Below are positions 9,353 to 18,674 of a stretch of 64,000 nucleotides of DNA, piece after piece (within the stretch, counting starts at the first letter, position 1; the number at the start of each line of letters is the position of its first letter). The DNA is from Gordoniibacillus kamchatkensis (GTDB lineage: Bacteria > Bacillota > Bacilli > Paenibacillales > NBRC-103111): positions 62,001 to 126,000 of the forward strand of contig NZ_JXAK01000009.1 in NCBI RefSeq assembly GCF_000829455.1. Reading direction: 5' to 3'. The notes under the pieces were generated by a model. That model had not been told where the DNA came from, searched no databases, and saw nothing but the letters and a program-made list of their open reading frames with translations. The translations under genes were made by a program, and so were the position numbers.

Positions 9353-9955
9353 TTGCTTCAGCACAAGCTCGTAGCGTTTATAGCCCATTATGGTTATGTC
9401 GGCATCTTTGGCGCCTTGACACTCGGAATTGTCGGCTTGCCGGTGCCCGATGAAGTGCTGATGACGTTTGCCGGCTATTTGATTTCGAAAGGCCGGCTGC
9501 ATTATATACCTACGGTTTCCGTTGCTGTCGTCGGCAGTTTCACGGGAATGAGCCTCAGCTTCCTGATCGGGCGCAAGCTAGGCTATCCGGTGCTCGTGAA
9601 ATACGGCAAGTACGTCCATATTACGGAGGAAAAGCTGAACGGAACACATCGATGGTTCGAGCGTTTCGGCAAATTTGCGGTAACGATCGGCTACTTTATT
9701 CCGGGAGTCCGCCACATTACCGCTTATTTGGCCGGCATAGGCAAGTGGCCGTTTCGCCATTTTCTCGTCTATGCGCTTCCCGGAGCGATGCTGTGGGCGG
9801 TTACGTTTATAACGCTGGGAACTTATTTGGGCGAACATTGGCGCAAAGTGACGGAGACGATTCACCGCTACCTGCTCGTTGTGCTGCTCATCGTCGTCGT
9901 GGCCGGGCTTGTGGCATGGTACGTCAAAAAAAGATGGAAAAAATCGGCGATATGA
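9353..9955 (+). CDS. DedA family membrane protein
   Basis: This 200-residue protein has the DedA (SNARE-associated/VTT) signature: an N-terminal re-entrant segment with GLPVPDEVLM, then FxGxxxSFxIGRKLG, and the conserved basic segment FIPGVRHITAYLAG. Four to five hydrophobic segments are visible, the last before a lysine-rich tail. DedA proteins are linked to lipid-carrier (undecaprenyl phosphate) or phospholipid flipping and to membrane homeostasis. The TTG start has AAGGAGAG eight bases upstream. The next gene is a PAP2 phosphatase, and the pairing fits recycling of undecaprenyl pyrophosphate, though this is inference. Confidence 0.87.
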   Translation: MLQHKLVAFIAHYGYVGIFGALTLGIVGLPVPDEVLMTFAGYLISKGRLHYIPTVSVAVVGSFTGMSLSFLIGRKLGYPVLVKYGKYVHITEEKLNGTHRWFERFGKFAVTIGYFIPGVRHITAYLAGIGKWPFRHFLVYALPGAMLWAVTFITLGTYLGEHWRKVTETIHRYLLVVLLIVVVAGLVAWYVKKRWKKSAI

Positions 9956-9983
9956 GCCTTGCAGGAGGTATGCTGGCATTGCT

Positions 9984-10622
9984 ATGAGCTTGAAAATTCA
10001 ATTATCCCGGGCGTTTGTTATAAGTCTCATTTGCGTTATCGGGTTTGGCGCGATCGCTCTGATGATCGGCGACAATGCCATTGCGGAGTTCGACCGTTCG
10101 GTGGCCGCGTTCATTCAAGGGCTGGAGTCGCCGCCGCTGACGCAGGTGATGATATTTTTCACGAATATCGGCGCGGGTTGGCCGGTAGTCGCGATTGCAA
10201 TCGCCATCATGGCTTTTCTGTACATCGTGCTTCGTCATCGGAAGGAGCTGCTGTTATTCGTCGCTGTTGTCGCCGGCTCAACGCTGTTAAACGAAATATT
10301 GAAGCATGTATTTCAGCGAGCCCGCCCGGTCGTGCACCGGATCGTCGAAGCGAACGGCTTCAGCTTTCCTAGCGGCCACTCCATGGCTGCTTTCAGCTTG
10401 TACGGTGTCGCCAGCTTTTTGCTGTGGCGGCACATTCCGACCGCCTTCGGCCGCGTCATACTTATACTGATCAGCGTCGCGATGATCGCTTTAATCGGCA
10501 TTAGCCGCATTTATTTGGGTGTTCATTACCCGAGCGACGTGCTTGGAGGCTTTCTCGCAAGCGGCGCTTGGCTGGCGGCGGCGATCTGGTTTTATCAGCG
10601 TTATCAAGAAAAGTCATCTTGA
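9984..10622 (+). CDS. PAP2 family lipid phosphatase (undecaprenyl-diphosphatase-like)
   Basis: The 212-residue membrane protein carries all three PAP2 motifs: K-x6-RP in KHVFQRARP (from about residue 107), PSGHS (about 129-133) and SRIYLGVHYPSD (from about 174). Six hydrophobic segments fit the family. It probably dephosphorylates a lipid pyrophosphate such as undecaprenyl pyrophosphate on the outer face of the membrane. AGGAGG at 9963-9968 is 15 bases from the ATG, a long spacing; an ATT two codons earlier would be better spaced but is a rare start. It forms an operon with the dedA gene, 28 bases upstream, and is followed by a terminator. Confidence 0.88.
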   Translation: MSLKIQLSRAFVISLICVIGFGAIALMIGDNAIAEFDRSVAAFIQGLESPPLTQVMIFFTNIGAGWPVVAIAIAIMAFLYIVLRHRKELLLFVAVVAGSTLLNEILKHVFQRARPVVHRIVEANGFSFPSGHSMAAFSLYGVASFLLWRHIPTAFGRVILILISVAMIALIGISRIYLGVHYPSDVLGGFLASGAWLAAAIWFYQRYQEKSS

Positions 10623-10639
10623 CCTCAATCATACGTACT

Positions 10640-10664
10640 ATCCCCGCAGGACGGGGATTTTTTT
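10640..10664 (+). terminator. Rho-independent terminator after the PAP2 gene
   Basis: ATCCCCG and CGGGGAT form a seven-base-pair stem followed by seven T. Confidence 0.8.
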
Positions 10665-10739
10665 CGTTTGGGGATTATTGGTATCGGCTCCCCGGTTGCG
10701 GCAAATACTACTGAATATTGCAGCGGGAAGGGACCAGAA

Positions 10740-12889
10740 ATGAAAGCAGCCGGCAGGATTTATGCGCGGGACATCCGCAATATCGTGACGAATTGGGCGG
10801 CGGCCATCATCGTATCTGGACTCGTCGCGCTGCCGTCACTATATGCGTGGTTTAACATCGAAGCTTCCTGGGATCCGTACGGACAAACCGGGGGGATTAC
10901 GGTAGCTGTCGTCAACGACGACAAAGGTGCCGCGATACGGGGCACTCCGCTGAACATCGGGGCCGAAGTTGTAGACTCTTTGAAGGAGAACCATGATATC
11001 GGCTGGATTTTTGTTAATGACGAGCAGGCGCTGCAAGGGGTTCGCCATGGCGATTATTATGCGAGCATTACGATTCCTGCCGACTTTTCGGAGAAAATCG
11101 CTACGGTGGTCACACCCAATCCGCAAAAGGCGGAGCTTGTGTACACCGTCAACGAAAAAATCAACGCGATAGCGCCGAAGATTACCGCCAAAGGCGCAAG
11201 CAGCATTGTGGATAAAATCAGCAGCGCCTTCGTCAAGACGGCGAACGGAGCGATCTTTCGCGTCTTCAATGAAATAGGGGTCGAGCTGCAAAGGAACTTG
11301 CCCGATATCGAGAAAGTGCGCGATGCGATTTTTCGGCTGGAAGCGATGATGCCGGAAATTCATCAAGCGGTGGACGTTGCGGTAGCGGATGTCAATAAGG
11401 CGAGCGCGATCGCCCAGCAAATTCAACAGAATCTTCCGCTCGCGGCGCAGTTGGCGCAGGAGGGGGCAGACTTCTCGAGCCGGCTCGGGGACTTCCTTGG
11501 CAGCGCCTCGGCGGCGATGAATGAGCTGCGCCGAACATCAAGCAGGACCTTGCGCTGCTGCAGGAAACGGCGGATTCTGTGGGGGAGCTGGCCGGCATTT
11601 TGCAGCAAAACAAAGCCGATCCGGCAATCGTCATCGCGGCGCTTGACCGAACCGCCCAGCGGCTGGCTTTCGCCCACACGGCCACGCAGAACCTCGTCAC
11701 GCTGTTCCAGCGGCTGCAGTCCTTCACCGGCGGCAACGCGCTGGCTCCTGTCATTGCCAGCCTGCAGCAGATCGATGCTCGCTGGCAGCAGCAAGCGGCA
11801 GCTGTGAGCGCGATCCGCAGCGCCATAAGCCGCGGGGAAGCGCCTGCAGACACGCTGGTGAACGACTTGAGCCAACTTGGAAAAGAGACGTCGGCCGCGC
11901 TCGGGGACGTGCTGGCCCGCTACGACACCGAAATTGTGCCGCAAATTTCGCAAGCGATGAACCAGGCGACTACGGCTGCGCATAACGTGCAGGCGATGCT
12001 CGCGGATGCGAATAAGAGCATTCCCGATGTGGAGCGAATCGTCGGCGATGCGGCAAAAGGGCTTGCCATTGGCGGCCAGGAGCTGGCCGCGCTGCAGCGG
12101 GACTTGCCTGCCGCCGAAGCGAAGGTGAAAAGTATCGCGGACCGCATAAGGGAGCTCGAGAAAGAAGGTACTTTGAACGAGCTGATCGATTTGCTCAAAA
12201 TTAACGCCGACAAAGAAAGCGACTTTTTCGCCGAGCCCGTCAAGCTGACGGAGAACAAGCTATTTCCGATCCCGAACTACGGCTCCGCCATGTCGCCGTT
12301 TTTCACGACGCTGTCGTTATGGGTCGGAGCGCTGCTGCTTGTGTCTTTGCTGACGGTTGAAGTTCATGAACCGGAAGCCCAGTTGAAAAGCTATCAAATC
12401 TACTTCGGGCGCTATATGACGTTCGGTACGCTCGCTGTTTTGCAGTCGGTTTTAGTCACTGCGGGCGATATATGGCTGCTGAAAGCGTACGTTGCAGACA
12501 AGCTGCCGTTTATCGCGTTCGGCATGCTGCTAAGCGCCATTTTTATGCTGATCGTGTATACGCTCGTCTCTGTCTTCGGCAACGTCGGCAAAGCGATGGC
12601 GATCGTTCTGCTCGTGCTGCAGCTGGCCGGTTCGGGCGGGACGTTTCCGATTCAAGTGACGCCGCCGTTTTTCCAGGCGATTCATCCGTTTCTGCCTTTC
12701 ACATATGCGATCAGCATGATGCGGGAAGCGGTCGGCGGCATTTTGTGGGATATTGTTGCCAAAGACGTGGCTGTGCTGCTGCTGTTCGTTGGCGCGGCGC
12801 TGCTCATCGGGCTGGCGCTTAAGAGCGCAATCAACCGTGCGGCCGAGCGGATGGTCGCGAAAGCGAAGGAGAGCAAGCTGATTCATTAG
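10740..12889 (+). CDS. YhgE/Pip domain membrane protein, interrupted by a frameshift
   Basis: The N-terminal part (10740 to about 11531) has the transmembrane segment WAAAIIVSGLVALPSLYAWF and the extracellular start NIEASWDPYGQTGGITVAVV that defines the YhgE/Pip family. The C-terminal part in another frame (to 12889) has five or more membrane segments typical of ABC-2-type permeases (FFTTLSLWVGALLLVSLL onward). The switch lies at about 11531-11533: one extra C there would read LRPNIKQDLALL without a break, giving about 717 residues. The middle is a long helical, coiled-coil-like stalk. Members act in export or phage reception (Pip) and belong with type VII-linked envelope functions; the role here is unknown. 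Sequencing error is the simplest reading. Confidence 0.8.
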
Positions 12890-12962
12890 CATTCGCGATG
12901 CGCGCCGCAGGCGGGAAAAATGATATAATTTTCAAGATGGACATAGTGGAGGAGGATTGGAT

Positions 12963-13745
12963 ATGGACTTGAAGCTGGCTGGCAAAGTTGCGTTAATTAC
13001 GGGCGGCAGCAAAGGGATCGGGTTCCGGACGGCTTTGTGCTTGGCCGAAGAAGGCGCCAAGGTGGTAATATGCGCCCGAAACGAAGCCGATTTGCGCGAT
13101 GCCGCCGCTTACATTAGCGAACGTACCGGGGCGGAGGCGTTTTATATTGCGGCAGATGTGGCCAGCGAGGCGGATTGCGAGCGAGCGGTAACGGAAACGG
13201 TGAAGCGGTACGGGCGATTGGACATTTTGGTGAACAACGCCGGCACGGCGGCCGCGATGCCGTTCGAACAGGCGAGGACGGAATTGTGGCGGCGCGATCT
13301 GGATCTGAAGCTGTTCGGAGCGATCCACTGCTCCCGCTACGCCATTCCTCATATGCGCGAGACCGGAGGCGGAGCTATCGTCAATATTACGACATCGTCC
13401 GCCAAAACGCCTCCCGCCTCGTCGTTGCCTTCGTCGGTGAGCCGCGCTGCGGGGCTGGCCTTGACGAACGCGATGAGCAAAGACCTGGCTGCGGACAACA
13501 TTCGGGTCAATACGGTATGCATCGGCATGATCCGCAGCGACCAAATCGAGCGAATATGGAAGCGGGATGAGCCGGACATGACGTGGGACGAATATGCGCG
13601 GGATCCGCGCCACCGCATCCCGCTCGGCCGCATTGGCGATACGGAGGAGGCTGCGAGAGTGATCGTCTTCCTGGCATCCGATGCCGCCTCTTACGTCACC
13701 GGCACTTCCGTCAATGTCGACGGCGGCTCGGGCGCTTCTTTGTAA
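12963..13745 (+). CDS. SDR family oxidoreductase with an altered active site
   Basis: The 260-residue protein has the classical SDR cofactor motif TGGSKGIG (residues 14-21) and NNAG (91-94), and the C-terminal IPLGRIGDTEEAA and NVDGGSG are FabG-like. The catalytic YxxxK is absent, however: where it should stand, about twelve residues after the active-site serine, the sequence reads SSVSR (Ser157 and Arg161 for Tyr and Lys). The ATG at 12963 has GGAGGAGG seven bases upstream; a TTG six bases earlier is in frame. The substrate is unknown, and it may not be a standard dehydrogenase. A TATAAT at 12924-12929 may be its -10 box, but no good -35 is seen. Confidence 0.8.
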   Translation: MDLKLAGKVALITGGSKGIGFRTALCLAEEGAKVVICARNEADLRDAAAYISERTGAEAFYIAADVASEADCERAVTETVKRYGRLDILVNNAGTAAAMPFEQARTELWRRDLDLKLFGAIHCSRYAIPHMRETGGGAIVNITTSSAKTPPASSLPSSVSRAAGLALTNAMSKDLAADNIRVNTVCIGMIRSDQIERIWKRDEPDMTWDEYARDPRHRIPLGRIGDTEEAARVIVFLASDAASYVTGTSVNVDGGSGASL

Positions 13746-13771
13746 TCCCGCTCCTTCATACTAAGAAGTAT

Positions 13772-13812
13772 AAGACCCGGCTCCGGACAGCATTGGTCCG
13801 AAGCCGGGTCTT
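13772..13812. terminator. Hairpin between convergent genes, possible bidirectional terminator
   Basis: AAGACCCGGCTCCGGA and TCCGAAGCCGGGTCTT pair over 16 bases with one mismatch. There is no clear T run on either side, so its strength is uncertain. Confidence 0.5.
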
Positions 13813-13823
13813 GCCATCTCATC

Positions 13824-14099
13824 TTACTGGTGGATCGGCTTGCTCAGTGCAATTTGCGCGTCGCGAATGTTCCCTTGAATGACTCGTTCGACGCTGTGGC
13901 TCGGGTACACGCCGTGGGCATACAAAAAGTTGAACACTTGCGCGTGCAGCTGTACGCCTTGAATGAGCTGGTTCAATAAAGCTTCCCTGACAAAAGGCGT
14001 GGTCGTTTCCGTTATAAGCAAGCTGACGTTGCGGACTCCGCTTTTGGCAAAAATCAGCAGATCGGATGCGATAAACCGATCTTCGGTTGACATTTCCAT
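13824..14099 (-). CDS. Spore coat protein, CotF-like
   Basis: The 91-residue product is helical and resembles the coat F domain, a ferritin-like helical hairpin found in spore coat proteins. The recognisable part runs from LLIFAKSGVRNVSLLI through TPFVREALLNQLIQGVQLH to VFNFLYAHGVYPS. It would be a structural protein of the spore coat. The start has a GGAGGAA just upstream on the minus strand. A second small coat-type gene lies 187 bases upstream on the same strand and is probably co-transcribed. Confidence 0.7.
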   Translation of the reverse strand: MEMSTEDRFIASDLLIFAKSGVRNVSLLITETTTPFVREALLNQLIQGVQLHAQVFNFLYAHGVYPSHSVERVIQGNIRDAQIALSKPIHQ

Positions 14100-14252
14100 C
14101 TGATGTTCCTCCCGTATGTTCCTGCATCGGAAAAGTATGAGCTGCGCCTATACTTAAGCTGATTCCGCTTCTAGACGTTAAGCCCGAGGAGTAACGGCGA
14201 GCAACGTGCAAGACGTCGCACGGCCGGCTTAACGCCGGGAAACGCGCTCGAC

Positions 14253-14282
14253 CTAAGGACGGTGTGAGCCGGTTCCTCTCGG
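14253..14282. repeat. Short intergenic motif, copy 2 of 3
   Basis: CTAAGGACGGTGTGAGCC followed by GGTTCCTCTCGG resembles the motif at 1610-1642. CGGT and GCCG can pair around GTGA. It lies between two minus-strand coat-type genes. Confidence 0.4.
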
Positions 14283-14286
14283 TTCC

Positions 14287-14541
14287 TTAAGGCAAAATGG
14301 CCCGGTATTGCAGCAGATGAATAATTTCCGCGATATGCTGCTCCGTTACCCGAATGGTATGAAGCACGAGCTGCTTCAACTCCGGGTTTTCAATTTTGGG
14401 CACGGCGTCTTTCAGCTTGGCGAGCCCGGTTGTTTTAGCAACTAGAACTTCATGCAGGTCGATCGTTTCATGCGGAGCCAGTCTGGTCGACGCCATTGGC
14501 ATCGCATGAGGGCGGGCTGCAGGAGTAGTTGTATAACTCAT
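14287..14541 (-). CDS. Small spore coat-associated protein
   Basis: The 84-residue product contains LAPHETIDLHEVLVAKTTGL followed by a helical segment ending in HIAEIIHLLQYRA. This combination is typical of small coat-F-related proteins of spore formers, in which ETxDLHExxxxKT opens a helical hairpin. It probably sits in the spore coat next to the CotF-like product encoded downstream. AGGAGAGGA lies upstream of the start on the minus strand. The 197 bases between it and the divergent glycerophosphodiesterase gene hold both promoters, but no clear boxes were recognised. Confidence 0.65.
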   Translation of the reverse strand: MSYTTTPAARPHAMPMASTRLAPHETIDLHEVLVAKTTGLAKLKDAVPKIENPELKQLVLHTIRVTEQHIAEIIHLLQYRAILP

Positions 14542-14738
14542 CGGATACTATCCTCTCCTTGAACTATTTTCCACACATCTTATGCACGCCGGAAGAGGGC
14601 GTTCACCTAGAAGCGGGAAATCGGGCTCTCGCCTATGCAAGGCATCATGATCGCGAATACACATACAACTGATTGGATGCTTCATAATGCTTCGCGCATG
14701 GTACTATCAACTACGAACAGAAGGACGGAGCTTATGCT

Positions 14739-15485
14739 TTGAAGAAGGATAGCAGAGCATTGATCATCGGCCACCGCGGGGCACCCCGCGAAGCGCCGGA
14801 AAATACGTTGTCCTCGTTCCGGCTAGCGCTGAAGCGCGGATGCGAAGGCGTTGAATTGGACGTGCATTTGTCGCTGGACGGGAAAATTCTCGTTTGCCAC
14901 GATGCTAGCATCGCCAGAACAACCAACGGCACCGGAATGATCCGCAACATGTCGGCCGAAGAAGTGCGGCGCTATGATGCCGGCTCCTGGTTTTCCAAAA
15001 AATACAAGGGCGAGAAGGTACCGCTTCTTGATGAAGTGTTTCAACTTGTTCCGGATCGCATGCTGATCATGATCGAAGTGAAGCATTCGTATGGCGGGGA
15101 AATGGAACGCCAGCTCATCGAATGCTTATGGCGGTTTAACCGCTTCGATCATGTTGTCATCTCCTCCTATGACCACTCTTGTTTGAGGCGTCTGAAGGGG
15201 ATGGAGCCCAAAGTGAAAGTAGGGCTTTTATCGGCAAATTTTCTGGATTACATGCAAGACATCGAGAAGCTGGGTATCCCCGTCTATTCCCTACATCCGT
15301 TTCATTTGCTGCTGACCAAAGAAGATGTCCAGGAAGTATGTTCGGCAGGAATCAAAGTATTCCCGTACACGGTAGATTCCGTTGCCGAACTGAAAAAACT
15401 GATAAGATACGGCGTATCCGGCGTCATTACGAACGACCCTGACAAGCTGCAGCCTTACTTCAGAAGAAGCAACAAACGACGATAG
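14739..15485 (+). CDS. Glycerophosphodiester phosphodiesterase
   Basis: The 248 residues form a GDPD TIM barrel. The metal and catalytic motifs are GHRGAPREAPENT (from residue 11) and VELDVHLSLDG with CHD further on; later EVK and the final GVITNDPD are also conserved. The enzyme hydrolyses deacylated phospholipids (glycerophosphodiesters) to glycerol 3-phosphate and an alcohol. No signal peptide is present, so it is cytoplasmic. The start is a TTG behind AAGGACGGAG. No operon partner is evident. Confidence 0.9.
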   Translation: MKKDSRALIIGHRGAPREAPENTLSSFRLALKRGCEGVELDVHLSLDGKILVCHDASIARTTNGTGMIRNMSAEEVRRYDAGSWFSKKYKGEKVPLLDEVFQLVPDRMLIMIEVKHSYGGEMERQLIECLWRFNRFDHVVISSYDHSCLRRLKGMEPKVKVGLLSANFLDYMQDIEKLGIPVYSLHPFHLLLTKEDVQEVCSAGIKVFPYTVDSVAELKKLIRYGVSGVITNDPDKLQPYFRRSNKRR

Positions 15486-15569
15486 CTTCACTAAGGCATT
15501 CCCTTCGCCTGAAAAATGTGGTAATATGGATGCGAACTATTGTTCTATTCCTGGAAAGATGGTGGCGGA

Positions 15570-16373
15570 ATGTCGACTGAACGGTATGCAGAAATAGACG
15601 AGGTAATCGCCTATATTCATCAACATCTATACGACCCGCTTCCGCTTGGCCGCTTGGCCTCCTATATTGCCTACAGCCCGTACCACTTCACGCGCATTTT
15701 TAAGGAAAAAGTCGGGCTTCCTCCTTTATATTACGTTTCGGCCCTCCGCCTGCAAAAAGCGAAGGAGCTGCTATTGCGCACCAATATGAGCATTCGCGAC
15801 GTCGGTCTGGAAATCGGACAACAAAGTCTCGGCACCTTCACTACCCGTTTTACCGAACGGGTGGGCGTTACGCCGTCCGCCTTTCGCAACTCGCCGCCGG
15901 AAGCGGACAACCTGGTCCGATTGCTGCAAAGGCTTGACGATTGGCAAACGATGATTCCCGCTTCCGATCGATACGCCCGAATCGAAGGGACCGTACGGGC
16001 ATCGCTTCCGTTTGAAGGCGTCATTCTGATCGGCTTGTTTGCCAAACCGATTCCCGAGGGACATCCTATATACGGAACGCTGCTTCCTTCTTTGGGGGAT
16101 TTTTACTTTACGGACGTCAAACCGGGCACCTATTACTTGATGGCGACTTCGGTTCCATGGGGGATGCAGGCGACGGACATTTTGCTTCCGCAATCGACGC
16201 TGCGCACCCGCACGAAAGTGCCAATCGTCGTAAAACCGAACAGCGTCGTCCCGCATCAACAAGTGATGCTCCACCCGCCCAGTCCGGGCGATCCTCCCAT
16301 CCTCATTTCGTTGCCGCTTTTGATGAATATTTTTCTCAATCAAGTGCGCCAACATAGATACCGCGTCACCTAA
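15570..16373 (+). CDS. AraC family transcriptional regulator with C-terminal sensor domain
   Basis: The HTH part comes first: two helix-turn-helix units at about residues 10-105, with LGRLASYIAYSPYHFTRIF and the second unit ending VGVTPSAFRN. A C-terminal domain of about 140 residues follows, with no recognised ligand site. This order (DNA-binding domain at the N-terminus, effector domain behind it) is like that of Rob- or GyrI-linked regulators. It starts at an ATG preceded by GGTGGCGGA; an upstream ATG at 15540 is in frame. It may control the adjacent GMC oxidoreductase, which starts 50 bases downstream in the same direction, but this is inference. Confidence 0.8.
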   Translation: MSTERYAEIDEVIAYIHQHLYDPLPLGRLASYIAYSPYHFTRIFKEKVGLPPLYYVSALRLQKAKELLLRTNMSIRDVGLEIGQQSLGTFTTRFTERVGVTPSAFRNSPPEADNLVRLLQRLDDWQTMIPASDRYARIEGTVRASLPFEGVILIGLFAKPIPEGHPIYGTLLPSLGDFYFTDVKPGTYYLMATSVPWGMQATDILLPQSTLRTRTKVPIVVKPNSVVPHQQVMLHPPSPGDPPILISLPLLMNIFLNQVRQHRYRVT

Positions 16374-16423
16374 GCAATCCGCCGAACATATTCTGCACTA
16401 GCCCATGTAAAGGGAGAGCAGAG

Positions 16424-18057
16424 ATGAACAGGAAGCTTATTTTTGACTACATTGTTGTCGGGTGCGGGGCCGGCGGGGCAGTTATCGCCAAAACGTTGAC
16501 CGATAACAATAGAACGTCGGTACTTCTTTTGGAAGCGGGCGAAAAGCGCGATAAAGATCAGCCGATCAGAGATTCAACTTTTGCCCTGAAGCTGGAAGAG
16601 CAGTTTTTTCCGGAATATTTTTGGCAAGGAGAGGGGGTTCCGCAGCAAGGAGTCGATGACCGAACGTTCGAGTGGACGACAGGCCGGCTTGCAGGCGGGG
16701 GCTCCTCGATCAATGGTGAACAATACGTTCGGCCTTCGGCCGCCGTGTTAAGAGAGTGGGAAAAATTGCTAGGACCGCTCTGGTCCCCAAGACGGGCCGT
16801 TCGCCGCTTTAAAAAGTTGGAGAACTATAACGGACGCACAAGCAACGCAGGGGCGAGAGGGAGGAACGGGAGAATCGATATAAGGCAAGCTCCTGCAAAT
16901 CCGACGGGAATGGCGAGAAAACTGACGGCAGCCATCGAGCAAGCTACAGGACTGTCGGAGATTCTCGATTATAACGACCCCAAAACGCCATTAGGCCCGT
17001 TTACCCGGTGGCAGCTGTACCAACATCCGAGCGGGCGCAGGGAAAGCTCTTCGACCGCATTCCTAAGTTCGGATATCGTGACTCCGAGCGGGCATGGAGT
17101 GAAGGGGCGGAAGTTGCAGGTGTTTTTTAAATCGACGGCCATGCGGGTTCTCTTTTCCAACAAGCGGGCATCCGGTGTGGAATTTTTAAGGGAAGGCAAG
17201 TGTCTCAAAGCTTACGCCAGAAAGAAAGTTATTATTTCCGCCGGAATCAACAGCCCCCAGCTATTAATGTTGTCCGGGATCGGACCTGCCGCATCGCTCA
17301 AAAAAGCGCGCATTCCGGTTGTGTTCCATAATCCGAATGTAGGTAAAAGATTGCGGAATCATACGCTTAACTTCGCTGTTTTCAGGGCCAACCCCAACGA
17401 TAGGCCCTTGCCGTCAAATGACCCGAATGCACTTTACACCGGAGGAGCTCTATTGCCGGATCCAACCGGAATTGCTCCCAACCGGCGTGCGGTACAACTG
17501 CTGGGTATCGCCTCCGAAGGGATGTTAACGCTGGCCATTCTTTATATGCGTCCGAAGAGCCGCGGATCGATCAACATTCAAAATAACGATCCTTTAACCA
17601 TTGTGCTTGCCGACGAAGGGTTTCTCGACAATTCCGACGATATGGAAGCGGTAAAAAATATTTACAAAATTTATATAAAAAATATTGCAGCGCAATTAGC
17701 GGCGATCGATCCGTCATACCAGCTCGTTTCGCCAGCTCCTGACGTCATTGATGACGACTCGAGATTGGAACAATTCATCCGGGAAAATTTCGGCCACAAT
17801 CATCATCAGCAAAGCTTTTTGCGAATGGCGCCTCTGAAAAACGGCGGGGTAGTAGACCGCCGGGGAAATGTTCATGGCGTAAAAGATTTAGTCGTGGCGG
17901 ATGCTCCATCATTCCGTTTACCGTGGACGGAAATACGTCTGCCTCCGCCTACCTGATCGGTTATACCATTGCGCGCCAAATACAATTGCAAGAGAAAATA
18001 AGGCAGCGGCGCAAGCTCGCGTATTCTCGCTCTCGCTACGAAGACTTCGAAGAATAA
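16424..18057 (+). CDS. GMC family FAD-dependent oxidoreductase, frameshifted near the 3' end
   Basis: The N-terminus DYIVVGCGAGGAVIAKTL is the FAD-binding Rossmann motif, and TGRLAGGGSSINGEQYVRP is the GMC signature. The frame as given ends at 17956 in an unrelated tail. From about 17905 the next frame reads SIIPFTVDGNTSASAYLIGY, the conserved GMC C-terminus, and stops at 18057; one missing T in GATGCTTCC explains it. The intact protein would be about 544 residues. GMC enzymes oxidise alcohols (choline, glucose, sugar alcohols); the substrate here is unknown. GGGAGAG precedes the ATG. A shared hairpin separates it from the convergent DUF1259 gene. Confidence 0.82.
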
Positions 18058-18072
18058 GCGCGGCGGCCATAA

Positions 18073-18102
18073 AGAGCCTCGGCGGTTCAAAGCCGGGGCT
18101 CT
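18073..18102. terminator. Hairpin between convergent genes, probable bidirectional terminator
   Basis: AGAGCCTCGGC and GCCGGGGCTCT pair over eleven bases with one mismatch. No strong T run follows. Confidence 0.5.
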
Positions 18103-18121
18103 GTTCATCATCTTACCTAAT

Positions 18122-18538
18122 CTAACCTAGAAAAGCGATGGACGCTTTCACCTTCCTCGCAAATGCTACAGGATTGTCAATGGACTCCCAGTGAATATAC
18201 ATGAGCCGCGGCCGTTCGTTCAACCAATGGTTATGCAGCGCCGTTACTTTAATGCCGTGCCGCTGCAAATTTCTGATCAAGCGATTGGCCTGGTTTTGGA
18301 ATACGGCCGTTTCGCCCAGGCACAGCGCGCGCCCCGACTTGTCGAGAGATTCAAACGAAAAAAGCTGATAGCGTACTAACGGAGAAGTGGTGCGCCTGCC
18401 CAAAATTTCCGCTCTCAGTTTCCGCGCCCGGCTGACAAAACAAACGGGACCCGGGTCGATTTCGTGTTCACCGCCCAAAATACGAGCGAATTGATTGCAC
18501 AACCTTCTAAAACGCGGGCTTACTATAACGTTAGCCAT
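18122..18538 (-). CDS. DUF1259 (LppY/LpqO-like) protein
   Basis: The 138 residues contain ETAVFQNQANRLIRNLQRHG followed by ITALHNHW-type residues (VTALHNHWLNERPRLMYIHW). This is the hallmark of DUF1259, whose members are called LppY/LpqO homologues. The conserved histidines suggest a bound metal or ligand, but the function is unknown. Family proteins usually have two such halves and about 250-300 residues with a signal peptide; this one is a single, shorter, unexported copy. AAGGAGG precedes the ATG on the minus strand. It converges with the GMC oxidoreductase. Confidence 0.72.
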   Translation of the reverse strand: MANVIVSPRFRRLCNQFARILGGEHEIDPGPVCFVSRARKLRAEILGRRTTSPLVRYQLFSFESLDKSGRALCLGETAVFQNQANRLIRNLQRHGIKVTALHNHWLNERPRLMYIHWESIDNPVAFARKVKASIAFLG

Positions 18539-18674
18539 GACATACCTCCTTCTGGGTTTGAAATAATATACGTTTAACCAGAGGAGTGTGCTTAGATGGA
18601 TGCCTATTCATTACCCAAATCGATGGCATTCGTTTGGATAGCATGTTTGATCGGCCCATGCCGGCTCGCCGCCG

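Noticed and set aside
17905-17956. Alternative C-terminus of the GMC oxidoreductase
   Set aside because: The conserved GMC C-terminal motif lies in the neighbouring frame, so the short tail is a frameshift product.
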